Assembly (NCBI GenBank): GCA_014529385.2
Contig: CM043970.1
Span: forward strand, 48,439,279 to 48,501,278
Direction: 5' to 3'
Origin: Adiantum capillus-veneris
Lineage: Eukaryota > Streptophyta > Polypodiopsida > Polypodiales > Pteridaceae
Length of the DNA stretch: 62,000 nucleotides
The notes under the pieces are model-generated. The model saw only the letters and a list, made by a program, of their open reading frames with translations, made no database searches and was not told the DNA's origin. The first letter of the stretch is position 1, and the number at the start of each line of letters is the position of its first letter. This document shows positions 1 to 10,968 of the stretch, piece by piece. A program made the translations under genes and the position numbers.

Positions 1-2709
1 ATGGCTTGTGCTGTTGCTGAATTTGCCAAGACTTCTTTTGTCTGCATTCGATGAATGATTCTACGATAGAACCATTCAAATAGTGCTCTCAAACTGTTAG
101 CCTTGATTCGAGAGCCACCATGTCGTGTGTGCCTGAAATAAGCATTTCTCGCCATGTAATGAGACTTTTCCATCCCTTGGGTATTCCATATTGCCGGGTT
201 CCCATACTTTTGTATAAAATATGGTAAATGATTGAAGATGATGTGCTAGATATGAAAACAGATTAGTTAGAATGTTTTACACTCACATATTTGCACATAA
301 GAGAGAATGAAATACACGATAATACCATGTAGTGAGTAATCTGGGTGTCTGTCCATGCTGTCTTGAATGATTTTTTCAGAAGGTTGAGATTCTCCTTGAA
401 CTTGTTCATATCACCTTGTGACCAGTCATCTTTGTCGCACATCAAAAATAGGATGTCTATTGATCGCCAAACCTCAGCCTTCGCGTTACGAGTAGTTGGT
501 TCTTGGTCTTTGACTGCAATGTGTAGCTTTTTCCAGCTCTGATACTCTACCTTGCTAACATAATATGTGTTATATATTTTTCCATGTTTTGTTAGCTTCG
601 GATCTCTTGTACCTTGGGGTTTAGATAAAAACCTCCGTGCCTTCACCCCACCGATGGATGGTTTGCATGGGACATCCTTCTCAGCAGTTGATCTCTTTTC
701 ATCCCGCTGGATTTTCACATTGCCACCATGAAGCCCCATATCCGACAGTACCATTTCTAAGCACTGCAAGGCTACTTGTCATTCTGCCGAGTTCTTAATC
801 TTCCAAGCAAACCCGATATATAAGTAGACCAATTTCTCCACAATTCTACAAACGGCATGCATTGTACAAATGTGGACATTCACAAGTGGTATTTTCAAAA
901 CCGATCGAAAAGCACGATCCTCAATGTGACGTGTTGGAGCTTTTCTCCACCACTTTGGGTCCATGACCTTTGCAGGCTCCATGCAGAACAAACACAGCAA
1001 CTTTGCCATTGCACCCATTCCACAATTATACATGCACTTTAATGTTTTGAGGTCACCTGCAAGATGCCACTGAACTTGAAAGTATCCCCTTCCATCTAGA
1101 CGTAGTACCTCTCCCTGGTAAGTCTGTCGATCAATCACCTCCGGAATATTAGTTCGATGGAACACCCAATATAGAATCTCATGATCTTCTTTCTTTACCT
1201 GCAACACAAAATAAATGAGACTTAAGTAGATGTGAACATTTGAGCTTACCTGAGAATCTCGCTTACCTCAAACGCACCAAGCCACCATATGTTAGATTGT
1301 GATTGAACACTAAAATATAAAGGATCATCACTGGGACACTTTGAGAGGGCTCTATTCATTAAAGTAATAGTAACACGCTCTAGCTTTTTCTCTTTAACAA
1401 GCTCACACTCATCCAGTTTTAACACAAAATGTAATACCCCTCGTGACTCTTCAAATGTGATGTTGTAAAACTCCACCATTCTCTTTTGTAATATCCGCAG
1501 GTCCATAAAAATATTGTTGAACTCATCATATGCCATGTTTTCTCCATGGCCACTGTAAGTTGCTTTAATATGAAAGGGCTGTCTAAGATATTCTCCCTGT
1601 GCCTCGTTAAGTTGAAGCCTCTCTTTCCAAACACTTGAGGCTGATGGTAGAAGTTTGGAATTTATACCCTTCTTAACAAATATGGATGAGACAGACTTTT
1701 GGATAGCCGAATATCCTCTTTTGCTTACACCAAGTGAATCAAGTGTGCCTTGTATCTCTTTTGCAGGCACTGAGTTCTCTGAAATAAAGCGGTCCACTAC
1801 ATTTCGTTGTAGGACCTTAAACTTCTTGTCATGTACTATATCTGCTGCCAGGCTTCTACTTATAAGTGGCTTCAATCTCTTTCCTATATTGGCTTTGGGG
1901 TCAATGTTTTCCTTGTCAGGATAGATTGAATCTCTACATGAAGACAATGCATAAGTAAATAACAGAAAATTTGCTTCACTAACACTATTTAGGCACATGA
2001 AAACAATGCATAACAAGAAAAAACAAAAAGATTACTTAACTAAGACAATGTAGCCAACCAAGAAGCATCACCTTAATGCTCGGATTCTTTTCTTGAGACC
2101 TCCTGATGAAACCTGCAATGTTTCAAGATTGCGCAATTTCTTCTTTCGGATGGTGTCCTTCATTTGACAACTTCGCACCTTTCCTTTCAGTTCTTGTACC
2201 TCTGTTTTATGTTGCAAAATGGTAACCTGATCTGTAGAATGTAAATGTGAAAGGCGAACAATCTCACATTGTTGAGCTTGGAGAATGCCCTTGTAAGTTT
2301 CAGCTTCTCTTGTAAGAGATTTACAATAACCCAGAAGGCCCTTTTCTCCATCACGAGCAAAGGTCAATAAGCTTGTAGGATTGACAAATGGTGGAGACGC
2401 ATTAGTCATTGGATTCTTAGGGTAGAGAGAGCCTCTCGTCCAGATATCTATGTGTTTAGCTCCCTGAGCTCTGAGCGTGTCTATGGAAGCGAGAGGTATA
2501 TGTGTGTTTGTTTTACTGCGCTTAATCAATGGTTGGTACTCATTGTCCAAATCAATGTGAAGGTGATATTTGGCTCGTTTCTGGGTAACATTTGTTCCAT
2601 TTGAGGAGTGCGCCATTAGCCAAATGTGCAGGTTTAATGGAAAGTGAATAGCGGTTGCGCCTTCGTCCCTCCATGTTAGCCTCATTCCCTCCATATTGAC
2701 GAGGTTCAT
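1..2709 (-). pseudogene. Four-exon DDE-type transposase-like gene, one in-frame stop, open at the left edge
   Basis: The exons I infer on the minus strand are 2709-2072, 1933-1267, 1198-326 and 245-1. The introns are 1934-2071 (138 bp), 1199-1266 (68 bp) and 246-325 (80 bp), all GT-AG, and the reading phase is kept across all three. The spliced frame gives about 807 codons and is still open at base 1. Exon 1 encodes a charged helical segment that looks coiled-coil. Candidate catalytic and zinc residues, by spliced codon, are D387 (LKLDE), D484 (AGDLK), C504/C507 (CLFC), H727/H732 (HxxxxH) and E752 (QGMEKSH). This D-D-CxxC-HxxxxH-E order matches RAG1 and Transib/CMC-type transposases. The H732-to-E752 gap of 20 and the D484-to-C504 gap of 20 are close to RAG1 (20 and 19). 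A TGA at 781-779 (codon 575) interrupts the frame. I found no terminal inverted repeats. Exon structure is clear; family assignment is inference. Confidence 0.72.
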
Positions 2710-3635
2710 TCAATGCAGCTGAAAAGAGGATTTTCCCTCAATCACTACGAACGAATATTCAGAAGAGTAAGGAATCTACTTAAAGTACACTTTTTGAACT
2801 TTTACTATGAAAGACCCAGCTCTATTATTTGCCATTTTTTCTAGAGAGAGAGTGCAAAAAATACATTTTCTTAGAAGGCCCTCCAAATGACCTCCGAAAT
2901 TCCCTAATGAATTTGGACCTTTGAAATAATGAAAATCTGGGCTATGAATAGCCTAATCTGCAATTCACCGTGATTGGTGCCTTTGTTCGTCCGATTAGAA
3001 GCTCGATTTGCAATGCAATTGCTTGTACCTACCTGTTTCTAGCATGCAAAATTTTGAAATTTGTCTGTCCCTCAAACGGCTTTGAGTTGATCGTTTTCAG
3101 TTGTTCTTCTGCTGATCTGGTTCGCTTTGCGATGTGTAATTATTTTGGCTTTGCTTTTTTTGACTTGCTTGCTTTTGCGCAGTTTATAGTCTGTGATTTA
3201 GTTTTTTTGCTTCTTTTTGCCTCTTTTGACGACTTTCTTTTTATTTTTATTAATTTTTTGTAAAATTTTAAAGTATTTTTATGATTTTATATGTTTTTTG
3301 AGAATGTTTTGATTTTTAAGAAATTTTATTGGTAACTTTCTATTTTTTAATGAATTTGGTAATTTTTATGGTATTTTTTAAGGTTTTTTGAAATTTTTAT
3401 GATTTATTGTGATCTTTCCTGTCAATTTTTGATATTTTAATGAATTTTCTAAATTTTTAAGAAATTTATCTGTGTAATTTTTGATTTTTTGTAAGATTTT
3501 TGATTTCTTGATAAATTTTTGATGATTTTTCCAATTTTTTGTAAAGTTTGAAACCTTTTTTGGATTTTTGAATTGTTTTTTGTGATATTTAAAGGTTTTT
3601 TTGTTTCTTTATTTTTGACTAATATACAAATAAAT
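2710..3635. other. AT-rich non-coding stretch, T-rich on the plus strand
   Basis: I see no convincing gene here. From about 3120 to 3640 the plus strand is very T-rich, with short degenerate runs of the gattttt/aattttt type. The 97-codon open frame at 2970-3263 is Phe/Leu/Cys-biased and reads as low complexity. Confidence 0.5.
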
Positions 3636-3770
3636 AAAATGAAAGTGAGAGAAAAGAAAATGAAATGAAATTTAAAGGGAATGAAAAAGAAATGAAATGA
3701 AATTGATAAGAAACAAAATGAAATGAATAAAGAAGTCAACGACAAAAAGAAGGAAAAAGACAAGGCTCCA
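3636..3770. repeat. Purine-rich tract of degenerate gaaat units
   Basis: The plus strand switches abruptly from T-rich to almost pure purine, with recurring gaaat and gaaaaaga units. Open frames over this stretch are composition artefacts. Confidence 0.6.
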
Positions 3771-3929
3771 ACGGTTGAGAAAAGAGAGAAAGAGAGGTCC
3801 CCTTTTTTTTTCTTTGTCTTCTTGTCTTAATGAATTGTGTGTGTAGGGGTTCGTTCACACATGTATGTGTGTGTGGTGGTTGACGACGTTCACGCGTATA
3901 GAGGAGGGAGACGAGAGAATTAAAGTTAG

Positions 3930-3967
3930 AGAGAGAGAGAGAGAGAATGACAGTGACCTGGCACATA

Positions 3968-4030
<63 letters not shown>
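3930..4030. repeat. (GA)n microsatellite in two blocks
   Basis: A short GA block at 3930-3946 is followed, after about 25 bp of unique DNA, by an uninterrupted 59 bp GA run at 3972-4030. The overlapping Ser-Leu and Glu-Arg frames are repeat translations. Confidence 0.95.
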
Positions 4031-4033
<3 letters not shown>

Positions 4034-4841
4034 ACACTTTTCGGTGCAACAACACGAGCCCGCAAAATTTGAAAATCACTGTCGAATTTGCCACGAACGT
4101 CGATGCCGTATTGGATTGCATGCCAAGGTTTGAAAAATCTTGCCGATCGGCAGCGAAGCTCAAAAAATGATTTTTTAAAGTTTCAAACGTCCAAAAGTGC
4201 CAAAATTAAGCCGAAAATCACCCGAGCACACAAAAAATCATTTGAAAATGCCAAAAAATCACAATAAATTCTTGGAAAATTCTAGAACTCTCTAAAAATC
4301 ATCGACAATCCCAATCGAACACTTTCCACATGCATAAGCACACCAAAGATAGCAATTTTATCAAGAACGCAATTTACAACAAAATCAATAACTCGACCCC
4401 CGAAAATAGCGAAACGCTCAAAAGTCAACTAAAGAGGACACAAATGCGCTCAAAATGATGCCGTAAATGCGCACACAAAACAACTCGTAAAGATCACACG
4501 ATATCAATTTTTACGGAATTAATGCAAAAATTATACGAAAAATATCTAGAAATTTTCTAAAAATTCTCCATACATAGGGGATTAGTGCAGCCAAGTAAAA
4601 TCGCAAAAAGCCCATCAATTCAATTGTGGATTAATTTGATCAATAAAATCCAAACTAGGCAATTAAACCGGCAAAATTAGTGACAAAATTAGGTCAAAAA
4701 TTTGACGCATTTGGAGTGTGTAAATCCCTGTTTTGAACTCAAAAACGTAGCAATTAACCATTACACACATCAAATATGCAATCAAAACATTGAATTAATT
4801 ATGCACATGAAGCACTTTTTAGGCACATACATGTACGGATA
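4031..4841. other. A-rich non-coding stretch
   Basis: The plus strand is A-rich, with many short aaaaat/aaaatc words. I see no gene, RNA or repeat boundary I can defend. Confidence 0.45.
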
Positions 4842-5372
4842 ATGCTAGATTCAAAGTTGCAGGATTCACAAGAATCAAAGACAAACCTTGCAGACAAAGG
4901 TAAAGTTAAAGTGGACCTTAAACCAATTAACACAAAAGGTGTGACAGTATATGCCTCTATGTCAAAAAACCCTCATGGATCAGCTTCTTTGAGCAAGTCA
5001 AGATTTCAAAACTTCAAGTCGATTGCTGACCCAATTGAAACCTCTAAGGAGACACCCAGAAAAGCAAAAATATATCAGCCCAAGTACTCAAGAAAGCAAA
5101 GAAAAGTCAAGCACGTGTTTGTTCTGAGCAATTTAGTTAAAGTCAATGATCTGGTTTGGGTTAAAGATGGGAAATCAACAGAGAAAGACAAACACATGAG
5201 ATGGATAGCATCACAATGGAGCTTAAAAGAACAAGAGTACTGTGGAGGTAACAGACAAATATGGGTACCAAAATCGCAGGTAAGGGCATATGAAGTAATG
5301 TCAAGTCCCTCCCAAGAAAGAAGGCCCACAAGGTATCAACATCGACAATATCCTAAGATACCTAAGAAGTAG
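4842..5372 (+). CDS. Hypothetical 176-aa basic protein, possible copia polyprotein relic
   Basis: The frame is open for 176 codons and rich in Lys, Ser and Gln. Near its C-terminus (about residues 142-147) it has the phrase QIWVPK, of a kind seen in spacer regions of plant copia polyproteins. A similar EIWIPKS phrase occurs in the frame at 5825-6157, on the far side of a fold-back element. A copia-type 3' LTR starts at 7312 in the same orientation, so both frames may be debris of one copia element. No zinc knuckle, protease, integrase or reverse-transcriptase motif is visible. The assignment is weak, and it could simply be a long chance frame. Confidence 0.3.
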   Translation: MLDSKLQDSQESKTNLADKGKVKVDLKPINTKGVTVYASMSKNPHGSASLSKSRFQNFKSIADPIETSKETPRKAKIYQPKYSRKQRKVKHVFVLSNLVKVNDLVWVKDGKSTEKDKHMRWIASQWSLKEQEYCGGNRQIWVPKSQVRAYEVMSSPSQERRPTRYQHRQYPKIPKK

Positions 5373-5489
5373 GTATACAACAGAACAACATCAAAAAATG
5401 TTGAAGTCTACCACAACTCTCAAGAGGATACAGAACAAAGACGGATCTCAAAGAATGTTCTCTTGGAGAAGGATTCTACATAGGTTATA

Positions 5490-5895
5490 CAAAGGGGCCC
5501 TTTAAGGAGTTTGACTTACCTCTCTCTACCAAAACGGGTGCATGGATAAATTTTTGCAAACAAACTCCAAAGTTGGCGGAGGTTTGACAATTAGAATGTC
5601 CTCTTCAAGCTCTACCTATTGAATATACCACGCCATGAAATTCCTCGTATTTTAGAAGATTCTTTTTTTTATTCACTTAGATTTCGACAGAGTTGTCACA
5701 TTATAGGTGAATAAAAAAAACAATCTTCTAAAATATGAGAAATTTTATGGAGTGTTATATATCAGTAGATAGAGCTTGAAGAGGACATTCTAACTATCAA
5801 TCCTCTGCCAACTTTGGAGTTTGTTTGCAAAAATTTATCCATGCACCCATTTTGGTGGAGAGAGGTAAAGTCAAACTCCTTAAAGGGACCCTTTC
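5490..5895. mobile_element. Fold-back (hairpin) MITE-like element, two ~185 bp inverted arms
   Basis: The left arm runs from about 5490 (aaaggggcccttt) to 5670. It returns as a near-exact reverse complement from about 5705 to 5895 (aaagggaccctttct), around a loop of roughly 30 bp centred near 5690. Long stretches such as the segment reading tggataaatttttgcaaac are shared exactly by the two arms. I could not identify a clean target duplication, so the outermost base is uncertain by a few nucleotides. The element has no coding capacity. Confidence 0.85.
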
Positions 5896-6157
5896 TGAGT
5901 CCAAATTTCACCTAATGATTTGGCTACCAGTCAACCACAAGCCAATTGCAACTACACCAGACCTGCATGAAGATCTCAAGAACTCAACAAAATCTAGAGC
6001 GAAGCAAGGTCAACAAAGGAGTTACAAAAGTCATCAAGAGATTTGGATTCCTAAGTCTTCCAATGTTGCTAGTCAAAAGTCAAATGTCAATGATCAACAG
6101 AGGCCTACAACAACATCAAAGACTCCTATCAATAGGCCTAAATGGAGAATCAAATAG
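5825..6157 (+). CDS. Hypothetical short frame, starts inside the fold-back arm
   Basis: The 110-codon frame reads through the right arm of the fold-back element and then through unique DNA. Only the part after about 5896 could be original coding sequence. It contains an EIWIPKS phrase like the QIWVPK of the frame at 4842-5372. This is probably retroelement debris and I do not assign a function. Confidence 0.2.
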   Translation: MQKFIHAPILVERGKVKLLKGTLSESKFHLMIWLPVNHKPIATTPDLHEDLKNSTKSRAKQGQQRSYKSHQEIWIPKSSNVASQKSNVNDQQRPTTTSKTPINRPKWRIK

Positions 6158-6159
6158 AT

Positions 6160-7299
6160 AATGGAGTCTTCATAGTCAAAGAAAGGACAACCCAACCAAC
6201 ATGAATGTAGATTCAAAGAAGATAAAAAAGGTATGGCAAAAGAAACCTTCAATGCCAACTTGGTCCTTTACTAATCCTCTTTTAGCTCAATTTTACCTGA
6301 AGAAATGTTTATAGTAAGCATAAGAATGTAAAAATTCAAGTCACCAGGGTGCAAAAAACACTCTTTGGCATAGTGAGAGTCGGGCTGCTGAGCCATAAAA
6401 TGAGCAAAGCATTAGTCCCAAAGCTTCAAGTCATATTAAACTCAGTGCTAAGAGTCATATTTATTAGGCTTACGCTCAAGCTGAAAGAGTTGAGCATATC
6501 TAAATCCATGTGGATCATGCTGGATGAGATGAGCCTAATAGTCAAAGTCTATTAACTTACAATTGGTGGAGTGTGGTAGAGTCCAACAATCACGCACAAT
6601 GCACCATAAGATAAGAGCACATATCCTCGTCAACGAAAACCATTCTTAAAGGGGTGCCAGATTGCAAAGCCATGTCATATGCTTTTATAGCTACACCAGC
6701 TTTCTGAAGAACCCCGCAAAATCTTTCTTGCACAGCATATTATTTTCCATGCATTTCTGTGTGCATAAATAGGATGTCCCACCATTTGACATATGCATTA
6801 CTCCTTTTTGCTTCCATCTATGCACCTTTAGTGGACTACAACAGGAAAACCAATGTTCCATCATGGTACCCTTTCATATTTGCTACCTTTTTATTTCCAT
6901 ATCTATCAGCAAATAATCCCTTGAGTACCCTTTTAATATTTCCAATGCTAATAAGTACTCCAATAATGCATGTATCCCAAAGACACTTTTTTCCCACTGG
7001 GTTTTTTCCCTTTGGTCATCCAGGTATTATACCCTAATTTAGAACCCCATCATTCTACTTCCCTTGTACATAATTTTCACTAATAAACAGTAGCCTCATC
7101 ATTATGTTATTACAATGGAAAAATGTGATATCATCTCTCACATCAGACCTATTCAGACCAATGAAGATGCTTCAACAAATTAAACCTCATCAACAATTCA
7201 ATGAAAAATGAAGACAATCAATCCATCGACAACCAATCAAAACCTTCCACAGCCTCCACAGACACTTTTCAACAGTGTCCGATGACGGGAACTAAAATC
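6160..7299 (+). other. Non-coding stretch upstream of a copia-type LTR
   Basis: I see only short frames and AT-rich DNA. By position this should be the 3' part of the internal region of the element whose LTR starts at 7312, but no RNase H or other pol motif is recognisable. Confidence 0.35.
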
Positions 7300-7300
7300 G

Positions 7301-7311
7301 GAAAGGGGGAA
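7301..7311 (+). other. Polypurine tract before a 3' LTR
   Basis: A purine-rich run (ggaaaggggga) ends immediately before a TGTTAAC LTR start. This is the usual site for priming plus-strand synthesis in LTR retrotransposons. Confidence 0.6.
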
Positions 7312-8224
7312 TGTTAACTGAGTCAACGTCAGTTAACAGGAGCTGTTAAAGACCGAAGCTGTACGGATGCACATCGAGGATGAATACAAAGAAGCAGTGA
7401 AGATTAGAGCTACATATTTTACACATGTTCCCAAAATGGTCATGTATTGTAAATTCCCGATTTATTTCAAGCCATTGTAATATTTTAATGTGTTATGGGC
7501 TCAGTGGGAGTTTCAAGCTGTAAAGAACATGTCAATTAGTGTGCCTAGGTTGCAGATTTAGTAAGTGGTGGAGCCCTAAAGGCCTTGGGCTCTTGGACAT
7601 TGCATATTTTTACCCTAGGTATATAAGGCAGTGTGTAAAAGAAATTAGGGTTCTCAAGCTCATTTGTTGAGAGCACTCTTTGGTGAGAGCTCTTGAGGTG
7701 TGTGTCTATGGATTCCTTGATCTTTTCTTTGCTCATGTGACTTGATTAACACTAATCAATGCTTAATTATCTTTCATTATGCCTCTCTCATGGTTCTTAT
7801 GATTGCTAATGATTCTTTGATTAGCTAGATCATAAATAATTAGTGGTTAATCTCTCTCTAATCTTTTGTGATTGCCCTCTTTTGATTGTGTGTGCATGTA
7901 GGTTTGATTGGAGTGTGGTGCTTGATAGATCTATGTGTGTGTGCTTGCAATTAGTGTGTTGCATGATAGGATTACTGTTGTCGGCATCTTGCAATCGTTA
8001 GTGTGTGCGATTGGGTTGATTGAAGGTGAAGGGAAGTGGATGTGGATATTGCCTATCATTGTGGCTTAGCTCCTCCATAGGCCGAGAATCTCATCTCATA
8101 GAGTCACCATTTGTGTTGCCATGATTAGCTCACTAATCATGTGAGTGTTTCGCCGGGTAGCTCATCCCTCTAGATTGATAATTTTGTTGGTCATTGGAGC
8201 TATGCAATGATGGATCCCCCAACA
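7312..8224 (+). mobile_element. Copia-type 3' LTR (or solo LTR), about 913 bp
   Basis: The segment begins TGTTAAC just after a polypurine tract and probably ends CCAACA at 8224, so the termini are inverted TGTT/AACA. A TATA box (tatataagg) lies at 7620-7628. The first bases form a 9 bp inverted repeat (gttaactga at 7313-7321, tcagttaac at 7329-7337). No second copy of this LTR is in the window, so the element's 5' end is elsewhere or lost. The right boundary is inferred only from the terminal dinucleotides. Confidence 0.6.
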
Positions 8225-8225
8225 A

Positions 8226-8252
8226 AGAGAGAGAGAGAGAGAGAGAGAGAGA
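8226..8252. repeat. (GA)n microsatellite
   Basis: A 27 bp GA run abuts the presumed LTR end. Confidence 0.9.
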
Positions 8253-8430
8253 TTCTACCCAAAGCTATTAACAATAACTCCTTAGCTGGTTAGAAGCTCG
8301 AGCATAGCTAGATACATCATTAGGAAAAATACATTAACATTCAAAACATGGCAACACTCATGTCATCCAAAATTTACATAGCAATAAGTTGAGAGATGTA
8401 ATACAAAAAACCTCCATCAATGCATCGGGC

Positions 8431-8970
8431 CTAAACTGCCCTTAGCAACGCAAGGATAGCCGCTACCCCATAGGTGCCACCATCTCCACTCAACTGTGAT
8501 GTGGAGTCCTCATCCATTGACACCTTCCTGCCCGCCTCACCTTCCCCATCCCCATCCATTTATGCATCCTTTCCTTGAGCACCAGTAGCATCCCCTTCAT
8601 CAATTCCATCCACACTGTCTCCATCATCCCTGCTATCCTCCCCATAATCCCCACCATCATCATCACTTTTATCACTCTCACTCTTGCCATTTTCTCATCA
8701 TCCCCACTACCCTCAGTCCCTTTGTCACTCCTGTCCCCATCTCCCTCTTCCTCATGATCCTCTTGACCTTGTTTGTCACTCCCTTTCCCACTCCCTTGGT
8801 CATCATCAACTTCTTCATCCTCCCTACCGTCACCATCACCGATACCATATTCCTCCCCTATCTCTTCATCCTCACTTATGGGACTCAAGCTCCAAACACG
8901 CCACTGCACAAATAGGTTATGTAAACCTGGGCAATGTTAGATAGTGTAGACCTGAGCGTTGATGGGCAAC

Positions 8971-9027
<57 letters not shown>

Positions 9028-10968
9028 CACATGGCATTTGTAGCCTTTTCGTATCTTCCTTACTATAGCATATTTCTTCATCTCTTGCACAACATCAGTC
9101 TTTTGCATTCGAGCCGCCACAAAGTCAAGGAGAAAGTCATCTTTGGTGCATTGTACTTTCTTCTTCTTGATACAATCCCAGGCTTCCAAGCCCCTAATTT
9201 ATGCCCTTGCTTGAATAGCCTTGCAACTCAACTCGTACTTGCAGTCCATGTCTTCAAATTGCTCTTGCCGCAGGTAACCTATCTCTTTGTGTAGACTTTG
9301 GAATGGGGTTTAAAGCAGCACCAGTCACCCTCCCTCCTTCTCTATGTAGAATCTCTACCCTCAGCCCATGTTTCTTATGAATGTGGTCCACCATACGTTG
9401 CTGCTTGTCCATCCACGTGTTTCTACTTGGGCAAGCCGGATTTTCTCGACACATCCGGACAAGATTCCCATCAACATAAAGCTCTGCATATGGCCAAGAT
9501 GACTTCAATGAGTCAGCTCTCTGCAAATGTATAAAAGAACATACCTGCATAGCTTTAGAAATGGTAGGAACCCTTATTAACCCAAATATAAACCCGGGCA
9601 TGCCCGAGACTAAATGTAGACCCGGGTCAGAGAGGGACTCACAGGACTGACGCTCAATGGTTGAGAGGTGCCGGCCCTTATTCGCTTGGATGTCTGAACC
9701 AGACCCTTCTACTTCAAGAAACTTTCTCTTACTACCTTTGGCTTCTTTTACGGTGGCAATTGCAGCATTTGGCTTGGGCTTCTCCTACAGTTGAAGCTTT
9801 CCCTTCCCCTTTTCAATTGGCCACCTTGGGTTGTTTCTCCACCTCATGACCCTTGAAGTGGACAGTGGAGGGCTTTTGAACCACATATGAACCTTTCTCC
9901 TTAGGCTTCACAAGAGCCTTATTTGCATCAGAACCCTTCATTGGGACCTTCTCCTTGGGATTTCCTCTTCGTATAGGAACCCTTTGCTTGGATTTTCTCT
10001 TTCGGCTTCACAAGCAGCCTCTTCCCATCCACACTCTGGCTTGATCGCATCTAGCTTTACCATTTGGTCCTTCATCGGGTTTAACATCTACCCACAAACA
10101 AAACCTTGGGATCAACCCACATTATAAAGAGAAGGCATGAAATGCAACCTTTTAGCACCACGAACTTGACAAATAAACCTGGCCAATCTCGGCATGGCAT
10201 GAAAACTTGGGCAAGCTCGACGTGAAAACATGTGCTCAACATGTAAACCCAGGCAAGCCCAAGTTGGAAAAGGTGAACATACCTTCACCCCTCGCTTTGT
10301 CGCTAACTCCACAACAACGGTATCCTCATGCGGCATTTGAGACATGTCCTCGTCCAAAGGTATGGATGTCTTCTTGCCCTTCTCAACACACTGCACAAAG
10401 ACAAACAATTAGAGCACAAACCCATGGCCATGAATAGGCATAATCCCTAACATACCTGCATTTTCTTGGGACTGACCTCGTGTAATACTTGGACCTCTAT
10501 TTCTTTCTCCTTCTCAGCACCCTACAGTTAGCAGAAACGGATTTCAGTGAGCACTCCCATAGCCATGCCTCTGCGCTAGTGTAAACCTGGACATACTTGA
10601 TTTCGGCGAACAGTGGCCTCAATGTCATCTCTAGCATCAGAGCTTTCCATTGTATGCCTATCCTCATGAAACTTTGATCTTTTTTTTGGATTGTGCCAGG
10701 CTTTGCAGGAGGTTTCTTATCACCCTTAACCCCCTTGACATGGAGCTTACTTGGATTCATAGAAGGAGGAGTGGGAGGGGGATCATCCTCCTCCCTTTCC
10801 TCGGCCACCACCACCTTTGTTGTGACCTGCAACGTGGTTTGTGCAAGGGTGAGAATCCCAAGCCCGCCTCGTGCCCTAAACCTAGGCTAATCGAGCAGCA
10901 CCTTAAACCCTTACATGTTCACTATCTGGCATGTCTGTCTCCCCTCCTGGTGAAAAAAGGTCGTATTT
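8431..10968 (-). pseudogene. Degenerate multi-exon gene with C2H2-like finger and acidic C-terminus
   Basis: On the minus strand I infer exons at 10968-10915 (partial), 10826-10597, 10521-10456, 10390-10283, 10087-9643, 9520-9031 and 8903-8431. They are joined by GT-AG introns of 65-195 bp, mostly in phase 0. Upstream exons encode charged, Lys/Glu-rich sequence. Exon 9520-9031 has a Cys-x5-Cys ... His-x4-His finger-like segment (MCRENPAC ... HIHKKH). The last exon is strongly Asp/Gly/Glu-rich and ends at a TAG at 8433-8431. Damage includes a frameshift at an A run near 10680, shifts in exon 10087-9643, a shift near 9300, a TAA near 9205 and a shift near 8695. I do not recognise the family. 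Ty3 element A has inserted at 10968/10969 and cuts off the 5' part. Confidence 0.55.
8975..9025. repeat. (GA)n microsatellite inside an intron
   Basis: On the minus strand this CT run begins two bases after the GTGAGT donor at 9030-9025 and lies in the 8904-9030 intron. Confidence 0.9.

Noticed and set aside
779-781. Selenocysteine recoding at the TGA of the transposase gene
   Set aside because: Land plants lack selenocysteine insertion; a nonsense change is simpler.
3865-4170. Glu-Arg and Ser-Leu open frames over the (GA)n tract
   Set aside because: Pure microsatellite translation in every frame; same for those at 8959-9189, 49632-49908 and 54647-54907.
8490-8909. Plus-strand Ser/Pro-rich frames opposite the acidic exon
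   Set aside because: Antisense shadows of the Asp/Glu-rich minus-strand exon.
9521-9544. A possible 24 bp intron (caggtatg...ttgcag)
   Set aside because: Far below any plausible plant intron length; a 122 bp intron 9521-9642 with a GTGAGT donor explains the splice sites better.
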